In this document: piece after piece, positions 15,699 through 23,611 of the stretch | How positions within the stretch are numbered: the stretch's first letter is position 1 | How the letters are laid out: each line of letters begins with the position of its first letter | Source of the DNA: Bacillus infantis | GTDB lineage: Bacteria; Bacillota; Bacilli; Bacillales; Cytobacillaceae | Assembly: GCF_020171945.1 (NCBI RefSeq) | Contig: NZ_JAIVAP010000008.1 | Span: forward strand, 124,001 to 188,000 | Reading direction: 5' to 3' | DNA length: 64,000 nucleotides | Position numbers and translations under genes: made by a program | The notes under the pieces: generated by a model | The model's database searches: none | What the model saw: only the letters and a program-made list of their open reading frames with translations | Told to the model about the DNA's origin: nothing

Positions 15699-17636
15699 TT
15701 AACGTAATAATTGAAGTACACCTTGTGGTTGTTGGTTAGCTTGAGCTAACATAGCTTGAGCAGCTTGAGAAAGAATTGAATTCTTCGTTTGAGTCATCAT
15801 TTCTTTCGCCATGTCTACGTCACGTACACGAGACTCAGCAGCTGTTAAGTTTTCAGAAGAAGTGTTCAAGTTGTTGATTGTGTGTTCTAAACGGTTTTGA
15901 GAAGCACCTAGTTTAGAACGTTCAGCAGAGACTTTTTCAATTGCATTGTTTATTACTTCTATCGCTGCAGTTGCACTTTCATGTGTACTTACATCAAGAG
16001 CCGCCACGTATTCATTATTATCTGTACCATTAGTTACATTGTTAGCGGCTGTGAATTTAGCACCGTCAACTGTTGTATGATCTTGACCAGCCTTACCAAC
16101 GATATTTAATGCTTCTGAACGCATATCACCAAATTCAACTGTCATTGATTGACCTTTGTTTGCACCGATTTGGAAAGCTGCTTTGAATGTGCTACCAATT
16201 ACATCTGAAGCTGGACGACTAACACCGTCTTTTACTTCAATTGAATTACCTGCTAATCCTGGCTCTTTTGCTGTTACATCAATGCTACCAGCTGCTCCTG
16301 AGTTAACTGTAAGAGTTACATCTTTCATCTTACTGCCAACTTGATCAACAATACTTGCAACTAAAGCTTCTTCATCGGAGGAATCTAACGCAGTTGTTCC
16401 ACCATTAGCCCAGGTAACAAGAGATAAGTCTACAGAAAAATCTGCGCTTCCTTCGTATTTGCCCTCATTACCATTAAAAAATTCAATTGTTTCATTACCA
16501 ATAGTAAATCCTTTTCCAGCTAGGAATTTAGTAGCCCCATCTGCACTAACAGTACCAGAATCAAAGTAATCTGTGTTTGATACACTGATACCAGATTCAA
16601 GAATTTGACTCTTGATGTCTGCAGCTGTGAAATCGGCTAAGGTAGCTGTAGCTCTTGTACGAGATTCAGCAGATCCAGTAACTTCTACCGCTGTATCTTC
16701 TACGGCAGCAAAGTTTGCTCCCTTGTCACTACTTGCAGTTAAAGCAGTCTGCCCAGATGCACCAACAACTGAGATTGATTGACCTTCCCCTATAGCAACT
16801 GAATTTACAGTTAATACTGCATCATTACGAGAGAATGTATAGTTATTAGCATCAATATTTGAATTTTGCTGAAGAGCTGCTTCTAATCCTTCTTGTAATT
16901 TACTCGTAATAAATTTTTGATTAGTATTACCATCTACCAAGGAAATAGTTACTTCTCTACCGCCATCTTTTACTTCAAAAGTATTTGCTTTTGGATCTGA
17001 AGCATCTGCAACATTAGAGAAATTTACTTTTACTGATTCACCATTAAATTCAAAAGTAAACTCTTGTCCATCAAGTTCATCAGCGCCTTCACCTGATGTT
17101 AAAGAAATCTGTAGGTTTGCTCCTGTAGCTGGTGTTACTGAACCTGTAGACAATGCTGTTTGAGCGATCGCACCTGTTTCACCCAACTTGAGTTCACCAA
17201 CAGCCTTAGCATTTGAGCCGTCTCCACGAAGAATTTTCTTCGTATTGAATTCTGTTGTATTACCAATACGATTGATTTCAGAAGTTAACTGATTCATTTC
17301 TTTTTGAATTTCGCCACGGTCAGAATCAGTATTTGTATCATTAGAAGCTTGCGTAGCTAATTCGCGCATACGTTGAAGGATATCATGTGTTTCATTTAAT
17401 GCTCCCTCAGCAGTTTGAATCATTGAAATACCATCTTGAGCATTTTTTGAAGCCATATCTAAGCCACGAATTTGTCCACGCATTTTTTCAGAAATTGCAA
17501 GACCTGCAGCGTCATCCCCAGCTTTATTAATACGAAGACCTGAAGATAATTTCTCCATAGATTTAGACTGTGCAGTTGATGCTGTATTCAACTGACGATA
17601 AGTATTAAGCGCAGCAATATTATGATTAATTCTCAT
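15699..17636 (-). CDS. hag: flagellin with large hypervariable domain
   Basis: The 645-residue flagellin starts MRINHNIAALNTYRQLNTAS with the conserved D0/D1 N-terminal part (GLRINKAGDDAAGLAISEKM) and ends with the conserved C-terminal D1/D0 part (SRVRDVDMAKEMMTQTKNSI ... QPQGVLQLLR). B. subtilis Hag has only 304 residues; the extra approx. 340 residues (about 170-560) form surface domains. A longer frame opens at 17669, but AAGGAGGAAG lies 6 bp before ATG 17636. It is secreted by the flagellar type III system. Control: a sigma-D promoter and CsrA sites in the leader. Confidence 0.97.
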   Translation of the reverse strand: MRINHNIAALNTYRQLNTASTAQSKSMEKLSSGLRINKAGDDAAGLAISEKMRGQIRGLDMASKNAQDGISMIQTAEGALNETHDILQRMRELATQASNDTNTDSDRGEIQKEMNQLTSEINRIGNTTEFNTKKILRGDGSNAKAVGELKLGETGAIAQTALSTGSVTPATGANLQISLTSGEGADELDGQEFTFEFNGESVKVNFSNVADASDPKANTFEVKDGGREVTISLVDGNTNQKFITSKLQEGLEAALQQNSNIDANNYTFSRNDAVLTVNSVAIGEGQSISVVGASGQTALTASSDKGANFAAVEDTAVEVTGSAESRTRATATLADFTAADIKSQILESGISVSNTDYFDSGTVSADGATKFLAGKGFTIGNETIEFFNGNEGKYEGSADFSVDLSLVTWANGGTTALDSSDEEALVASIVDQVGSKMKDVTLTVNSGAAGSIDVTAKEPGLAGNSIEVKDGVSRPASDVIGSTFKAAFQIGANKGQSMTVEFGDMRSEALNIVGKAGQDHTTVDGAKFTAANNVTNGTDNNEYVAALDVSTHESATAAIEVINNAIEKVSAERSKLGASQNRLEHTINNLNTSSENLTAAESRVRDVDMAKEMMTQTKNSILSQAAQAMLAQANQQPQGVLQLLR

Positions 17637-17663
17637 TACTTTCTTCCTCCTTGAGTGTTTTTC

Positions 17664-17677
17664 CCACATCCATGTGG
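17664..17677 (-). promoter_or_regulatory. CsrA-binding hairpin in the hag leader
   Basis: The leader contains CCACATGGATGTGG, a 5-bp stem presenting ATGGAT/GGA, matching the CsrA consensus ACAnGGAnGT. A second GGA site is the AAGGAGGAAG ribosome-binding site about 15 nt downstream. Two-site CsrA repression of hag, relieved by FliW, is established in B. subtilis; csrA and fliW lie immediately upstream here. Confidence 0.85.
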
Positions 17678-17734
17678 TTAATTTTTCAGCTGTTCTAAAG
17701 TCGGCCGCCTTTAGGTTAGCTGGTTACATAGTTA

Positions 17735-17760
17735 ATATCGGCCGGTTTAGACAATGTTTA
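17735..17760 (-). promoter_or_regulatory. sigma-D promoter of hag
   Basis: On the minus strand TAAA (17760-17757), 14-bp spacer, GCCGATAT (17742-17735). Confidence 0.88.
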
Positions 17761-17778
17761 ACAAAAAATAAAAGTTTT

Positions 17779-18012
17779 TTAGTTTTTTTGTCTAAAGAAA
17801 GACGTAAGGCTGCCCAGCAGCTCGCTTTCTGTTTTAGTTGCGCTGCTGTTTTCCTGCTGGATGGAGAGATAGATTTCTTTTCTATGTATCTCTACATTCT
17901 TAGGGGCATTGATGCCGAGCTTGACCTGATCTCCGTCAATCGAAACAATCGTGATTTCGATGTCGTCATTTAGCATAATCGACTCTTTTGTTTTGCGGGT
18001 GAGGACGAGCAT
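17779..18012 (-). CDS. csrA: carbon storage regulator CsrA
   Basis: The 77-residue RNA-binding protein starts [20 protein letters not shown] and contains the [20 protein letters not shown] segment of the beta-strand RNA-binding surface. It represses hag translation by binding the leader hairpin and ribosome-binding site, and is itself held inactive by FliW. It abuts fliW without a gap, so the two are translationally coupled. The serine/threonine-rich tail after residue 55 is variable in the family. Confidence 0.97.
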   Translation of the reverse strand: MLVLTRKTKESIMLNDDIEITIVSIDGDQVKLGINAPKNVEIHRKEIYLSIQQENSSATKTESELLGSLTSFFRQKN

Positions 18013-18444
18013 TTATTTCCCCTCCTTGGTTATTAGCAGATGCTTCGTTGTATAGGAAGTTCCATTCAGGATAACTTGCTTGCCTTGTTTTTCTTTTTGA
18101 TTGATGATGACCGGCGCCTGGAGGTTGGCGGTTGTTTTTTCAAAAGGCTCCTGGACCGTTAAGATGGCAAATACGGCAACGTCCTTATCAGATGAAATGG
18201 ATAATGCCTCGGTCACCTCTTCCGGCAGATCAAATTCATAGTCTGTGAAAAAGCTGAATGGATCTGTCAGGATGAAGGCTGTTTGAGCAGTCTTCACTGA
18301 CTGCAATACGAATAAAGGCGTTTCCTTAATAGGCAGAATGCAGTATTCCTTCTCATCAATAAACCCAGGTATCCCAGCATTAAAATGAATGACTTGTTTT
18401 TCGTTTATTTCTAGTTCTCCATGAAACTTTGTTTGCAGGTTCAT
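18013..18444 (-). CDS. fliW: flagellar assembly factor FliW
   Basis: The 143-residue protein shows the FliW pattern: INEKQVIHFNAGIPGFIDEK near the start, then ILPIKETPLFVLQSVK and FFTDYEFDLPEE. FliW binds either flagellin or CsrA; free flagellin releases FliW, which then blocks CsrA and lets hag be translated. Gene order fliW-csrA-hag is as in B. subtilis. Confidence 0.95.
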   Translation of the reverse strand: MNLQTKFHGELEINEKQVIHFNAGIPGFIDEKEYCILPIKETPLFVLQSVKTAQTAFILTDPFSFFTDYEFDLPEEVTEALSISSDKDVAVFAILTVQEPFEKTTANLQAPVIINQKEKQGKQVILNGTSYTTKHLLITKEGK

Positions 18445-18461
18445 GCTATCACCACATTCCT

Positions 18462-19022
18462 TTATTCATTGCTGACAAAATCGATTGTCAGGCTGTTTTT
18501 TTCGAGCACTTCGGGCGTGACTTTTCCAGGTATATAATGATGGATTGGCTTTTGGGTTTCTGCGCTGATGATTGGCTTTTGCGGTGTAGCGTTTATTTTG
18601 ACCTGTGCAGGTTCATACTGCAGCTTCACACTGAAATAGGACGGCAGCCAGCCGATATTGAACTGCTTTTCCGGCCCTTCGCTGTTTGCCTTGGCCTGTC
18701 TCGGGATAGGATTGCCTCCGTTTTCAATCTTCATCAGCTCACTGCCTTCTGAGGCTCTTCTCTCTAGCCCGGAAAGCCAATCCTGGTAGCCATTTTGAGC
18801 AAATTCAGCGATCCGTACACTGAGTGACTTAAGATCAACATCTTCCCTTGCCTTTGTTTGGTCAATTGTCAATCTGCCAGGAACCGTTTCAATTTCCAGC
18901 TTGGCCTGCGGCTGTTCAATCGACTGAATTGCTTGGGGCTGCTGGATTTCCTGGACGGGCTTTTCAATATTGAGCCCAAGCCGTATAAAGTTAGATTCAA
19001 GTCTTATTTGAGGAACCTTCAT
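18462..19022 (-). CDS. DUF6470 family protein (YviE-like)
   Basis: The 186-residue protein begins MKVPQIRLESNFIRLGLNIE and contains IQQPQAIQSIEQPQAKLEIE, as in the YviE proteins that sit between flgL and fliW in Bacillus. It has no signal peptide and its function is unknown. The spacing to fliW is 17 bp and to flgL 52 bp, within the same operon. Some of the first 60 residues are proline/glutamine-rich, with a short PQAxxxIExPQA repeat. Confidence 0.88.
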   Translation of the reverse strand: MKVPQIRLESNFIRLGLNIEKPVQEIQQPQAIQSIEQPQAKLEIETVPGRLTIDQTKAREDVDLKSLSVRIAEFAQNGYQDWLSGLERRASEGSELMKIENGGNPIPRQAKANSEGPEKQFNIGWLPSYFSVKLQYEPAQVKINATPQKPIISAETQKPIHHYIPGKVTPEVLEKNSLTIDFVSNE

Positions 19023-19074
19023 CTGCTCTTCTCCTTTCTATGAAAAAAAGCTATCACTCGGATAGCTTTCATTT

Positions 19075-19938
19075 TTATCTTAAAAAGTCCACAAGTGTCG
19101 GCTGGATAATCCGCGAGCCAACACTTAAGGCGGCACGATGGACGCTTTCCTGTGTAGTAAGTTCCATGATGACCTTTTCCATATCGACATCTTCATTGTC
19201 TGATAGGATTCGGGTCGAGAAGACTTCCTGCTGCTGGAGGCGGTCGTCCATTAGTTCGATGCGGTTTTGCTTGGCACCGATCTTCGCCCGTCCGGCAAGC
19301 ATTTGATCGATATATTTATCAACCTTTTCAAGATATCCGCCAATTTCAGGGCTGTCTTCATTTAAAGAGTTGATAAGACCTTGAATATCACCGCTGTCTT
19401 TTAACATATCACCAAAAATCTCATTGCCGCTCATATTTACTTGAACTTTTATATTTGAAAAGACCTCAAGGTTGATAGCTCCATCATTAAAGGTGCCTTC
19501 TTCAGCTGGCTTCACATTAGTCTGCGTTCCGTTAAAAATGTACTTTCCGCCTACTTGTGTTTCACCGATATTAACCAAATGTTCCTTGAGCTGTTTTATC
19601 TCTTCCATAATGTTTTTCTTTTGGTCGCCTTCAAGTGTCCCATTACTTGCTTGGACGGTTAATTCCCTAATCCTCTGCAATGCCATGACTCCCTTATCCA
19701 AAGCATCATCCGTACTGTCAATCCAGTTCTTCGCTTCGCCGATATTTCGCTGAAACTGCTCAATCCGATTGAGATCGGTCCGATAGTTCATCGCGAGCAT
19801 CGCTGATACAGGATCGTCCGATGGCTTTGTGAACTTTTTCTGTGTGGAGATCTGGTCCTGCAGCTTGCCAAGCTTGGAATAGCTGTTGCTCAGGTTGCGG
19901 AGCATATTATTTGATAACATTGATTGCGTTACGCGCAT
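19075..19938 (-). CDS. flgL: flagellar hook-associated protein 3
   Basis: The 287-residue junction protein begins MRVTQSMLSNNMLRNLSNSY, has KFTKPSDDPVSAMLAMNYRT and ends VHRAALSVGSRIIQPTLVDF, the family's conserved D0/D1 ends. It links FlgK to the flagellin filament. It starts 11 bp after flgK. Its length is normal for Bacillus. Confidence 0.95.
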   Translation of the reverse strand: MRVTQSMLSNNMLRNLSNSYSKLGKLQDQISTQKKFTKPSDDPVSAMLAMNYRTDLNRIEQFQRNIGEAKNWIDSTDDALDKGVMALQRIRELTVQASNGTLEGDQKKNIMEEIKQLKEHLVNIGETQVGGKYIFNGTQTNVKPAEEGTFNDGAINLEVFSNIKVQVNMSGNEIFGDMLKDSGDIQGLINSLNEDSPEIGGYLEKVDKYIDQMLAGRAKIGAKQNRIELMDDRLQQQEVFSTRILSDNEDVDMEKVIMELTTQESVHRAALSVGSRIIQPTLVDFLR

Positions 19939-19949
19939 TTCTTTTCACC

Positions 19950-21536
19950 TTACCTTCCGACGACGCCCATGCCGTTAATGATTTTATCGAGCATTTCGTC
20001 CACTACAGTTATATTCCGGGCTGCCGCGTTATAGGCATGCTGGAATTTAATCATATTGGTCATTTCTTCATCGAGTGAGACGGCACTTACTGATTGTCGG
20101 CTTTTATCTACAGAGTCCGCCAGAACTAGTGAGTTTTTCGCATTTTTCTGGGCGCTTTGAGAATCGACGCCGAGACGGCCGATGACTCCGGAATAGTAGG
20201 TGTCCAGGTTTCCGGAGGTCATAGTTGCCGGAGGAGTGGATTCATAGCTGCCAAACGATTTAGTTTTTATCAAGGCAAGCTTATGGGCATTTTCGTTATC
20301 TCCCGAGCCGCCGTTTTCTTTTGCTGCTGCAGCTATTAAACTGGAGTCTTTCAAAATATCAGCATTCACCTTAATCTGCTGGGCGGGATTATCACCCAAG
20401 GCTGGATCAAGGACAAAGAATTCAACTCCTGCTTTCCCTGCTAAATCAAAGCCTTGTTTATGAATGGCATTAAATTCATTCACAAAAGCAGTCGTAAAAT
20501 CATCCAGCTTCTTCAGCATATCCGGATAATACCCAGCCACATTCCCATTACTGTCCTGATAACCATAACTTTTAACCAATCCAGCAAGCTCGCCTGAGAA
20601 ATTAATGCCATCCAAAGCGACATCCCCGACTTTTACCTGAGTGATCGTTCCGCTGATCAGCTCCAAATCTTCGTTTGTGGCATCAGCAGTATCATAGACC
20701 TCAAGCTTATTAGCAGGCTTAAGACCGTCCTCTTTTGTTACATCCAAAAGCACCGCAGGCGTTGAGAAAGATTTTCCATCCTCCCCAACAATCTCGATCT
20801 TATAAAGCCCTTCGGCAATATCCTTAGCATGCCCATACTCAGTCGGTTTCACATTAGTCACTTTAACATTAACCAGTTGCGAAAGCTGATCAACGTACAT
20901 ATCCCGTTCATCATAAAGGTCATTCGGCAAATAGCCGTTCGGCTCTACGCTCGCAATCTGCTTGTTAAGCTGATCAATCTGCGAGACTAGGGCATTGATT
21001 TCTTTTACTTTGACACCGATTTCGTTGCCGATGTCCTGCTGGACTCTTGATAGAGAATTATAATAGTAGTTTAATGTGTCTGCCACCATCTGGCCGCTTG
21101 CCGCCGCTACATCGCGTGCACCGGTGTTTTCTGTATGGCTGGCGATATCCTGTAGGGAATTCCAGAACTTCTCCATTGTCGCATGAAGGCCGCTTTCAGA
21201 AGGCTCGTTCATGATTTCCTCCATTTTTGTAAGCGATTCGCTCATGGAGCTGTAGTAGCCGACTTTATTGGCTTCGACGCGGTATTGGAGGTCAAGGAAG
21301 CCTTCACGGATCCGCTGCACGGAGCCCGCTTCCACCCCAGTTCCCATCTGCCCCGGTATTTGCGGACGGTTCATCGATGCTGCCGGGTATGGCGATGTCT
21401 GTTCAAAGTTGATGCGCTGGCGGGAAAAGCCTGGCGTGTTGGCGTTGGCGATATTGTGGCCTGTTACATATAAGGCGCTTTGCTGGGTGAACATGCCGCG
21501 GCGGGCTGTTTCGAGTCCCATAAAGGTTGAACGCAT
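19950..21536 (-). CDS. flgK: flagellar hook-associated protein 1
   Basis: The 528-residue protein begins MRSTFMGLETARRGMFTQQS followed by ALYVTGHNIANANTPGFSRQ, the universal rod/hook-family N-terminus, and ends with VSLDEEMTNMIKFQHAYNAA. It forms the first hook-filament junction ring. It lies 17 bp after flgN, its dedicated export chaperone. Length and ends are normal. Confidence 0.96.
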   Translation of the reverse strand: MRSTFMGLETARRGMFTQQSALYVTGHNIANANTPGFSRQRINFEQTSPYPAASMNRPQIPGQMGTGVEAGSVQRIREGFLDLQYRVEANKVGYYSSMSESLTKMEEIMNEPSESGLHATMEKFWNSLQDIASHTENTGARDVAAASGQMVADTLNYYYNSLSRVQQDIGNEIGVKVKEINALVSQIDQLNKQIASVEPNGYLPNDLYDERDMYVDQLSQLVNVKVTNVKPTEYGHAKDIAEGLYKIEIVGEDGKSFSTPAVLLDVTKEDGLKPANKLEVYDTADATNEDLELISGTITQVKVGDVALDGINFSGELAGLVKSYGYQDSNGNVAGYYPDMLKKLDDFTTAFVNEFNAIHKQGFDLAGKAGVEFFVLDPALGDNPAQQIKVNADILKDSSLIAAAAKENGGSGDNENAHKLALIKTKSFGSYESTPPATMTSGNLDTYYSGVIGRLGVDSQSAQKNAKNSLVLADSVDKSRQSVSAVSLDEEMTNMIKFQHAYNAAARNITVVDEMLDKIINGMGVVGR

Positions 21537-21553
21537 GGTGATTCCTCCGTCTC

Positions 21554-22036
21554 TTAGGCTTTCGAGTTAAACAGCCCTTGAGAAGGAAGCTGTTTGTTCT
21601 GCTGGCCGGCTGCCGGTCCATAGTTGATATTTTCCGGCTGCGGCCTCATCAGATTCATGGAAACATTGATATACTGCAAGCTTTGGTCCAGCAGCTGCTG
21701 GTTCAGATCATTGGCATCTTTTATATGAAGGATGGCTTCTGCCAGCTCTTCCGTCAAACCCGCCAGCTTTTCCTGGTCCGGGAGGCTTAGAATCTCCAGA
21801 CAGTCTGAGATTGTAGGATTCGCTTTCCCCGGCACCAGGGCCGCTGCCGTTTTCTGCCTGTCATTTTCAATTCTTCTGATCGCAGCCACATGGGTCTGTT
21901 CTTCTTTTAAAATCTGGCTGAGGGCTTCAGTGTCCCCTGCCTTGATGATACCGGTTTTCCGGGCAGACAGCTCAGAAAGGCTTTTATGGAGCCTGATGAG
22001 CTTCGTCATACTCTCGAACAATAGTTCAGCGGACAT
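21554..22036 (-). CDS. flgN: flagellar export chaperone FlgN
   Basis: The 160-residue helical protein begins MSAELLFESMTKLIRLHKSL and has the FlgN region LKEEQTHVAAIRRIENDRQK. It delivers FlgK and FlgL to the export gate. It is located between flgM and flgK as in B. subtilis (yvyG). Its C-terminus (MNLMRPQPENINYGPAAGQQ) is proline/asparagine-rich and probably disordered. Confidence 0.92.
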   Translation of the reverse strand: MSAELLFESMTKLIRLHKSLSELSARKTGIIKAGDTEALSQILKEEQTHVAAIRRIENDRQKTAAALVPGKANPTISDCLEILSLPDQEKLAGLTEELAEAILHIKDANDLNQQLLDQSLQYINVSMNLMRPQPENINYGPAAGQQNKQLPSQGLFNSKA

Positions 22037-22054
22037 GAAGTCCCCTCCCTTCTG

Positions 22055-22321
22055 TTAATTCTTTGTATAGTAATCAAGCAGGCTTTTCGCCACTTCTTTT
22101 GGATTTACTTTATAATTGCCGTTCTCGACCTGGATGCGCAGCTCCTCAACTCTTGCCTGGCGCTGCTGGTCGATCTTGGAGGTTTGCTGCATTTCCTTGG
22201 CAGCAGATGAGATCTCCACCTTGTCCGCGGCTTTTTTCGCCTGGGCATTGGCGCTGTCCAGCTTGTTCTGCTGGCGTTTGTATGGGTTAATTCCTGAAGG
22301 TCCAAAATTATTAATCTTCAT
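22055..22321 (-). CDS. flgM: anti-sigma-D factor FlgM
   Basis: The 88-residue protein begins MKINNFGPSGINPYKRQQNK and contains KVEISSAAKEMQQ and the C-terminal RVEELRIQVENGNYKVNPKE helix region that binds sigma-D. It holds sigma-D inactive until the hook is finished. A sigma-D promoter upstream implies autoregulation of the flgM-flgN-flgK-flgL block. Confidence 0.95.
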   Translation of the reverse strand: MKINNFGPSGINPYKRQQNKLDSANAQAKKAADKVEISSAAKEMQQTSKIDQQRQARVEELRIQVENGNYKVNPKEVAKSLLDYYTKN

Positions 22322-22362
22322 TGTTTTCCCTCGCTTTCGACCGAACGATAGTCTTTCCTCTA

Positions 22363-22388
22363 TTATCGGCTATGCCGGCAGTTTTTTA
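22363..22388 (-). promoter_or_regulatory. sigma-D promoter of flgM
   Basis: On the minus strand TAAA (22388-22385), 14-bp spacer, GCCGATAA (22370-22363). It lies in the only gap of any length (115 bp) between yvyF and flgM. Confidence 0.82.
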
Positions 22389-22436
22389 AATAAAAAGAGC
22401 AAAAAGGAATAAAATGCATCTATTTGCCTATATTCT

Positions 22437-22853
22437 TTACTTGTCATTGATTGAAAAATAGGTGCCTTGCTTCTCCTTAAGCGCCAACTGCTTTTTCCGT
22501 TCCTCTTCAGCCTGTAAGCTGTTTATATCCTTCCGCAGCTCTTTTGCACATTTTTGGCAGATCTTCCCTTCGCGGATATATGCTCCGCATTTATCACAAG
22601 GATAGCCGAGATTCGGGAACTGAGCCAGCTTCAGCTTGCCTGTCCGGATGAATTTTAAAATCAGCGTCTCTTCAATCCCTGTTGCGTGAACCACCTGCTC
22701 CATCGTTGCCGTCCGGTTCTCTCTTTTGCGGATATATTGATAAACCGTTTCGTACTTCAGCTCCTCTTCCTTCCAGCAGTCATTGCATATATCACGGAAT
22801 TGATTTTTCACAAAAATCTTGTCACAGTAGGGGCAATTTTCCAGTTCAGCCAT
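22437..22853 (-). CDS. flagellar-operon zinc-finger protein (YvyF-like)
   Basis: The 138-residue protein has two cysteine knuckles: CPYCDKIF...CNDC near residues 7-21 and CDKCGAYIREGKICQKCAKE near 85-105. Between them is a helix-turn-helix-like stretch (TATMEQVVHATGIEETLILK). This is the arrangement of YvyF, the TIGR03826-type protein of Bacillus flagellar operons, whose role is not firmly known but may be regulatory. It lies between comFC and flgM, in the usual order. Confidence 0.88.
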   Translation of the reverse strand: MAELENCPYCDKIFVKNQFRDICNDCWKEEELKYETVYQYIRKRENRTATMEQVVHATGIEETLILKFIRTGKLKLAQFPNLGYPCDKCGAYIREGKICQKCAKELRKDINSLQAEEERKKQLALKEKQGTYFSINDK

Positions 22854-22891
22854 ATCAGTTCTCTCCTAAATAACTTATATAGTGGTCACGG

Positions 22892-23611
22892 TCACCCTCT
22901 CGCCAGTGTGAGAGACATGATGTTAGACGCACCTGCCTGTTTCAGCGGCAGGGCAGCATGCCTGAGGGTGCTTCCTGTAGTATATATATCGTCAATGAGG
23001 AGGATGTTTTTAGCTTCGAATGTGGCGGAAGAGCTTATTTGAAAGATTTCACTGAGATGGATTCTTTCTTCCCGCGATTTTTTGGACTGCTTTTCGGTGT
23101 GGTTTCTGGTGAGGAGATGGGATGGAGTTTGGCCTGCTGAGGTGATGAGAGCTTCAGCCTGGTTGAAGCCGCGCTCGTAGAGGCGTTCGGGGCTGAGCGG
23201 GATAGGGGTGATGAAATCTGGTTTGAGGCTTACTATTTTTCTTTTTATCTTCTGTTTAAACACATTGGCCAGGATGTAGTCCCCTCTGTATTTATAGCGG
23301 GCAATCAGCTCCTTGAGGAAATCATTGTATGTGTAAAGAGAAATATTTCTGTTGAGGACGCCTTCCCATTCGGGGTCTTTTTCCCAGCGGATGCAGTCAT
23401 AGCACATTTCGCCAGCAATGAACTGGGGATCAAGCCCCTGCAGCCGCCTCCCGCAAATTTTGCATAGCGCTCCCTTTAGCTCTTCAAAGCTCTTCTCACA
23501 CTCCCTGCATATTACCTTCTCTTCTGTCCGTGTAAACAGCTCCTGCCAGCCGATTTCCGCATCAATCTCTTTATGACAGATCAGGCAATGATTAGCTTGA
23601 AAAAGATTCAT
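22892..23611 (-). CDS. comFC: ComF-family amidophosphoribosyltransferase-like protein
   Basis: The 239-residue protein has N-terminal cysteine pairs (CLICHKEI; CRECEKSFEELKGALCKICG; CYDC) and a C-terminal phosphoribosyltransferase domain with the PRPP-binding loop VLLIDDIYTTGSTLRHA. ComFC is needed for uptake of single-stranded DNA in competence. Its start overlaps the end of comFA by 20 bp. No comFB lies between, unlike B. subtilis. Confidence 0.94.
   Translation of the reverse strand: MNLFQANHCLICHKEIDAEIGWQELFTRTEEKVICRECEKSFEELKGALCKICGRRLQGLDPQFIAGEMCYDCIRWEKDPEWEGVLNRNISLYTYNDFLKELIARYKYRGDYILANVFKQKIKRKIVSLKPDFITPIPLSPERLYERGFNQAEALITSAGQTPSHLLTRNHTEKQSKKSREERIHLSEIFQISSSATFEAKNILLIDDIYTTGSTLRHAALPLKQAGASNIMSLTLARG

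Noticed and set aside
23592-23611. Frameshift or missing comFB between comFA and comFC
   Set aside because: comFA and comFC overlap by 20 bp and both are complete; absence of comFB is common outside B. subtilis and needs no mutation.
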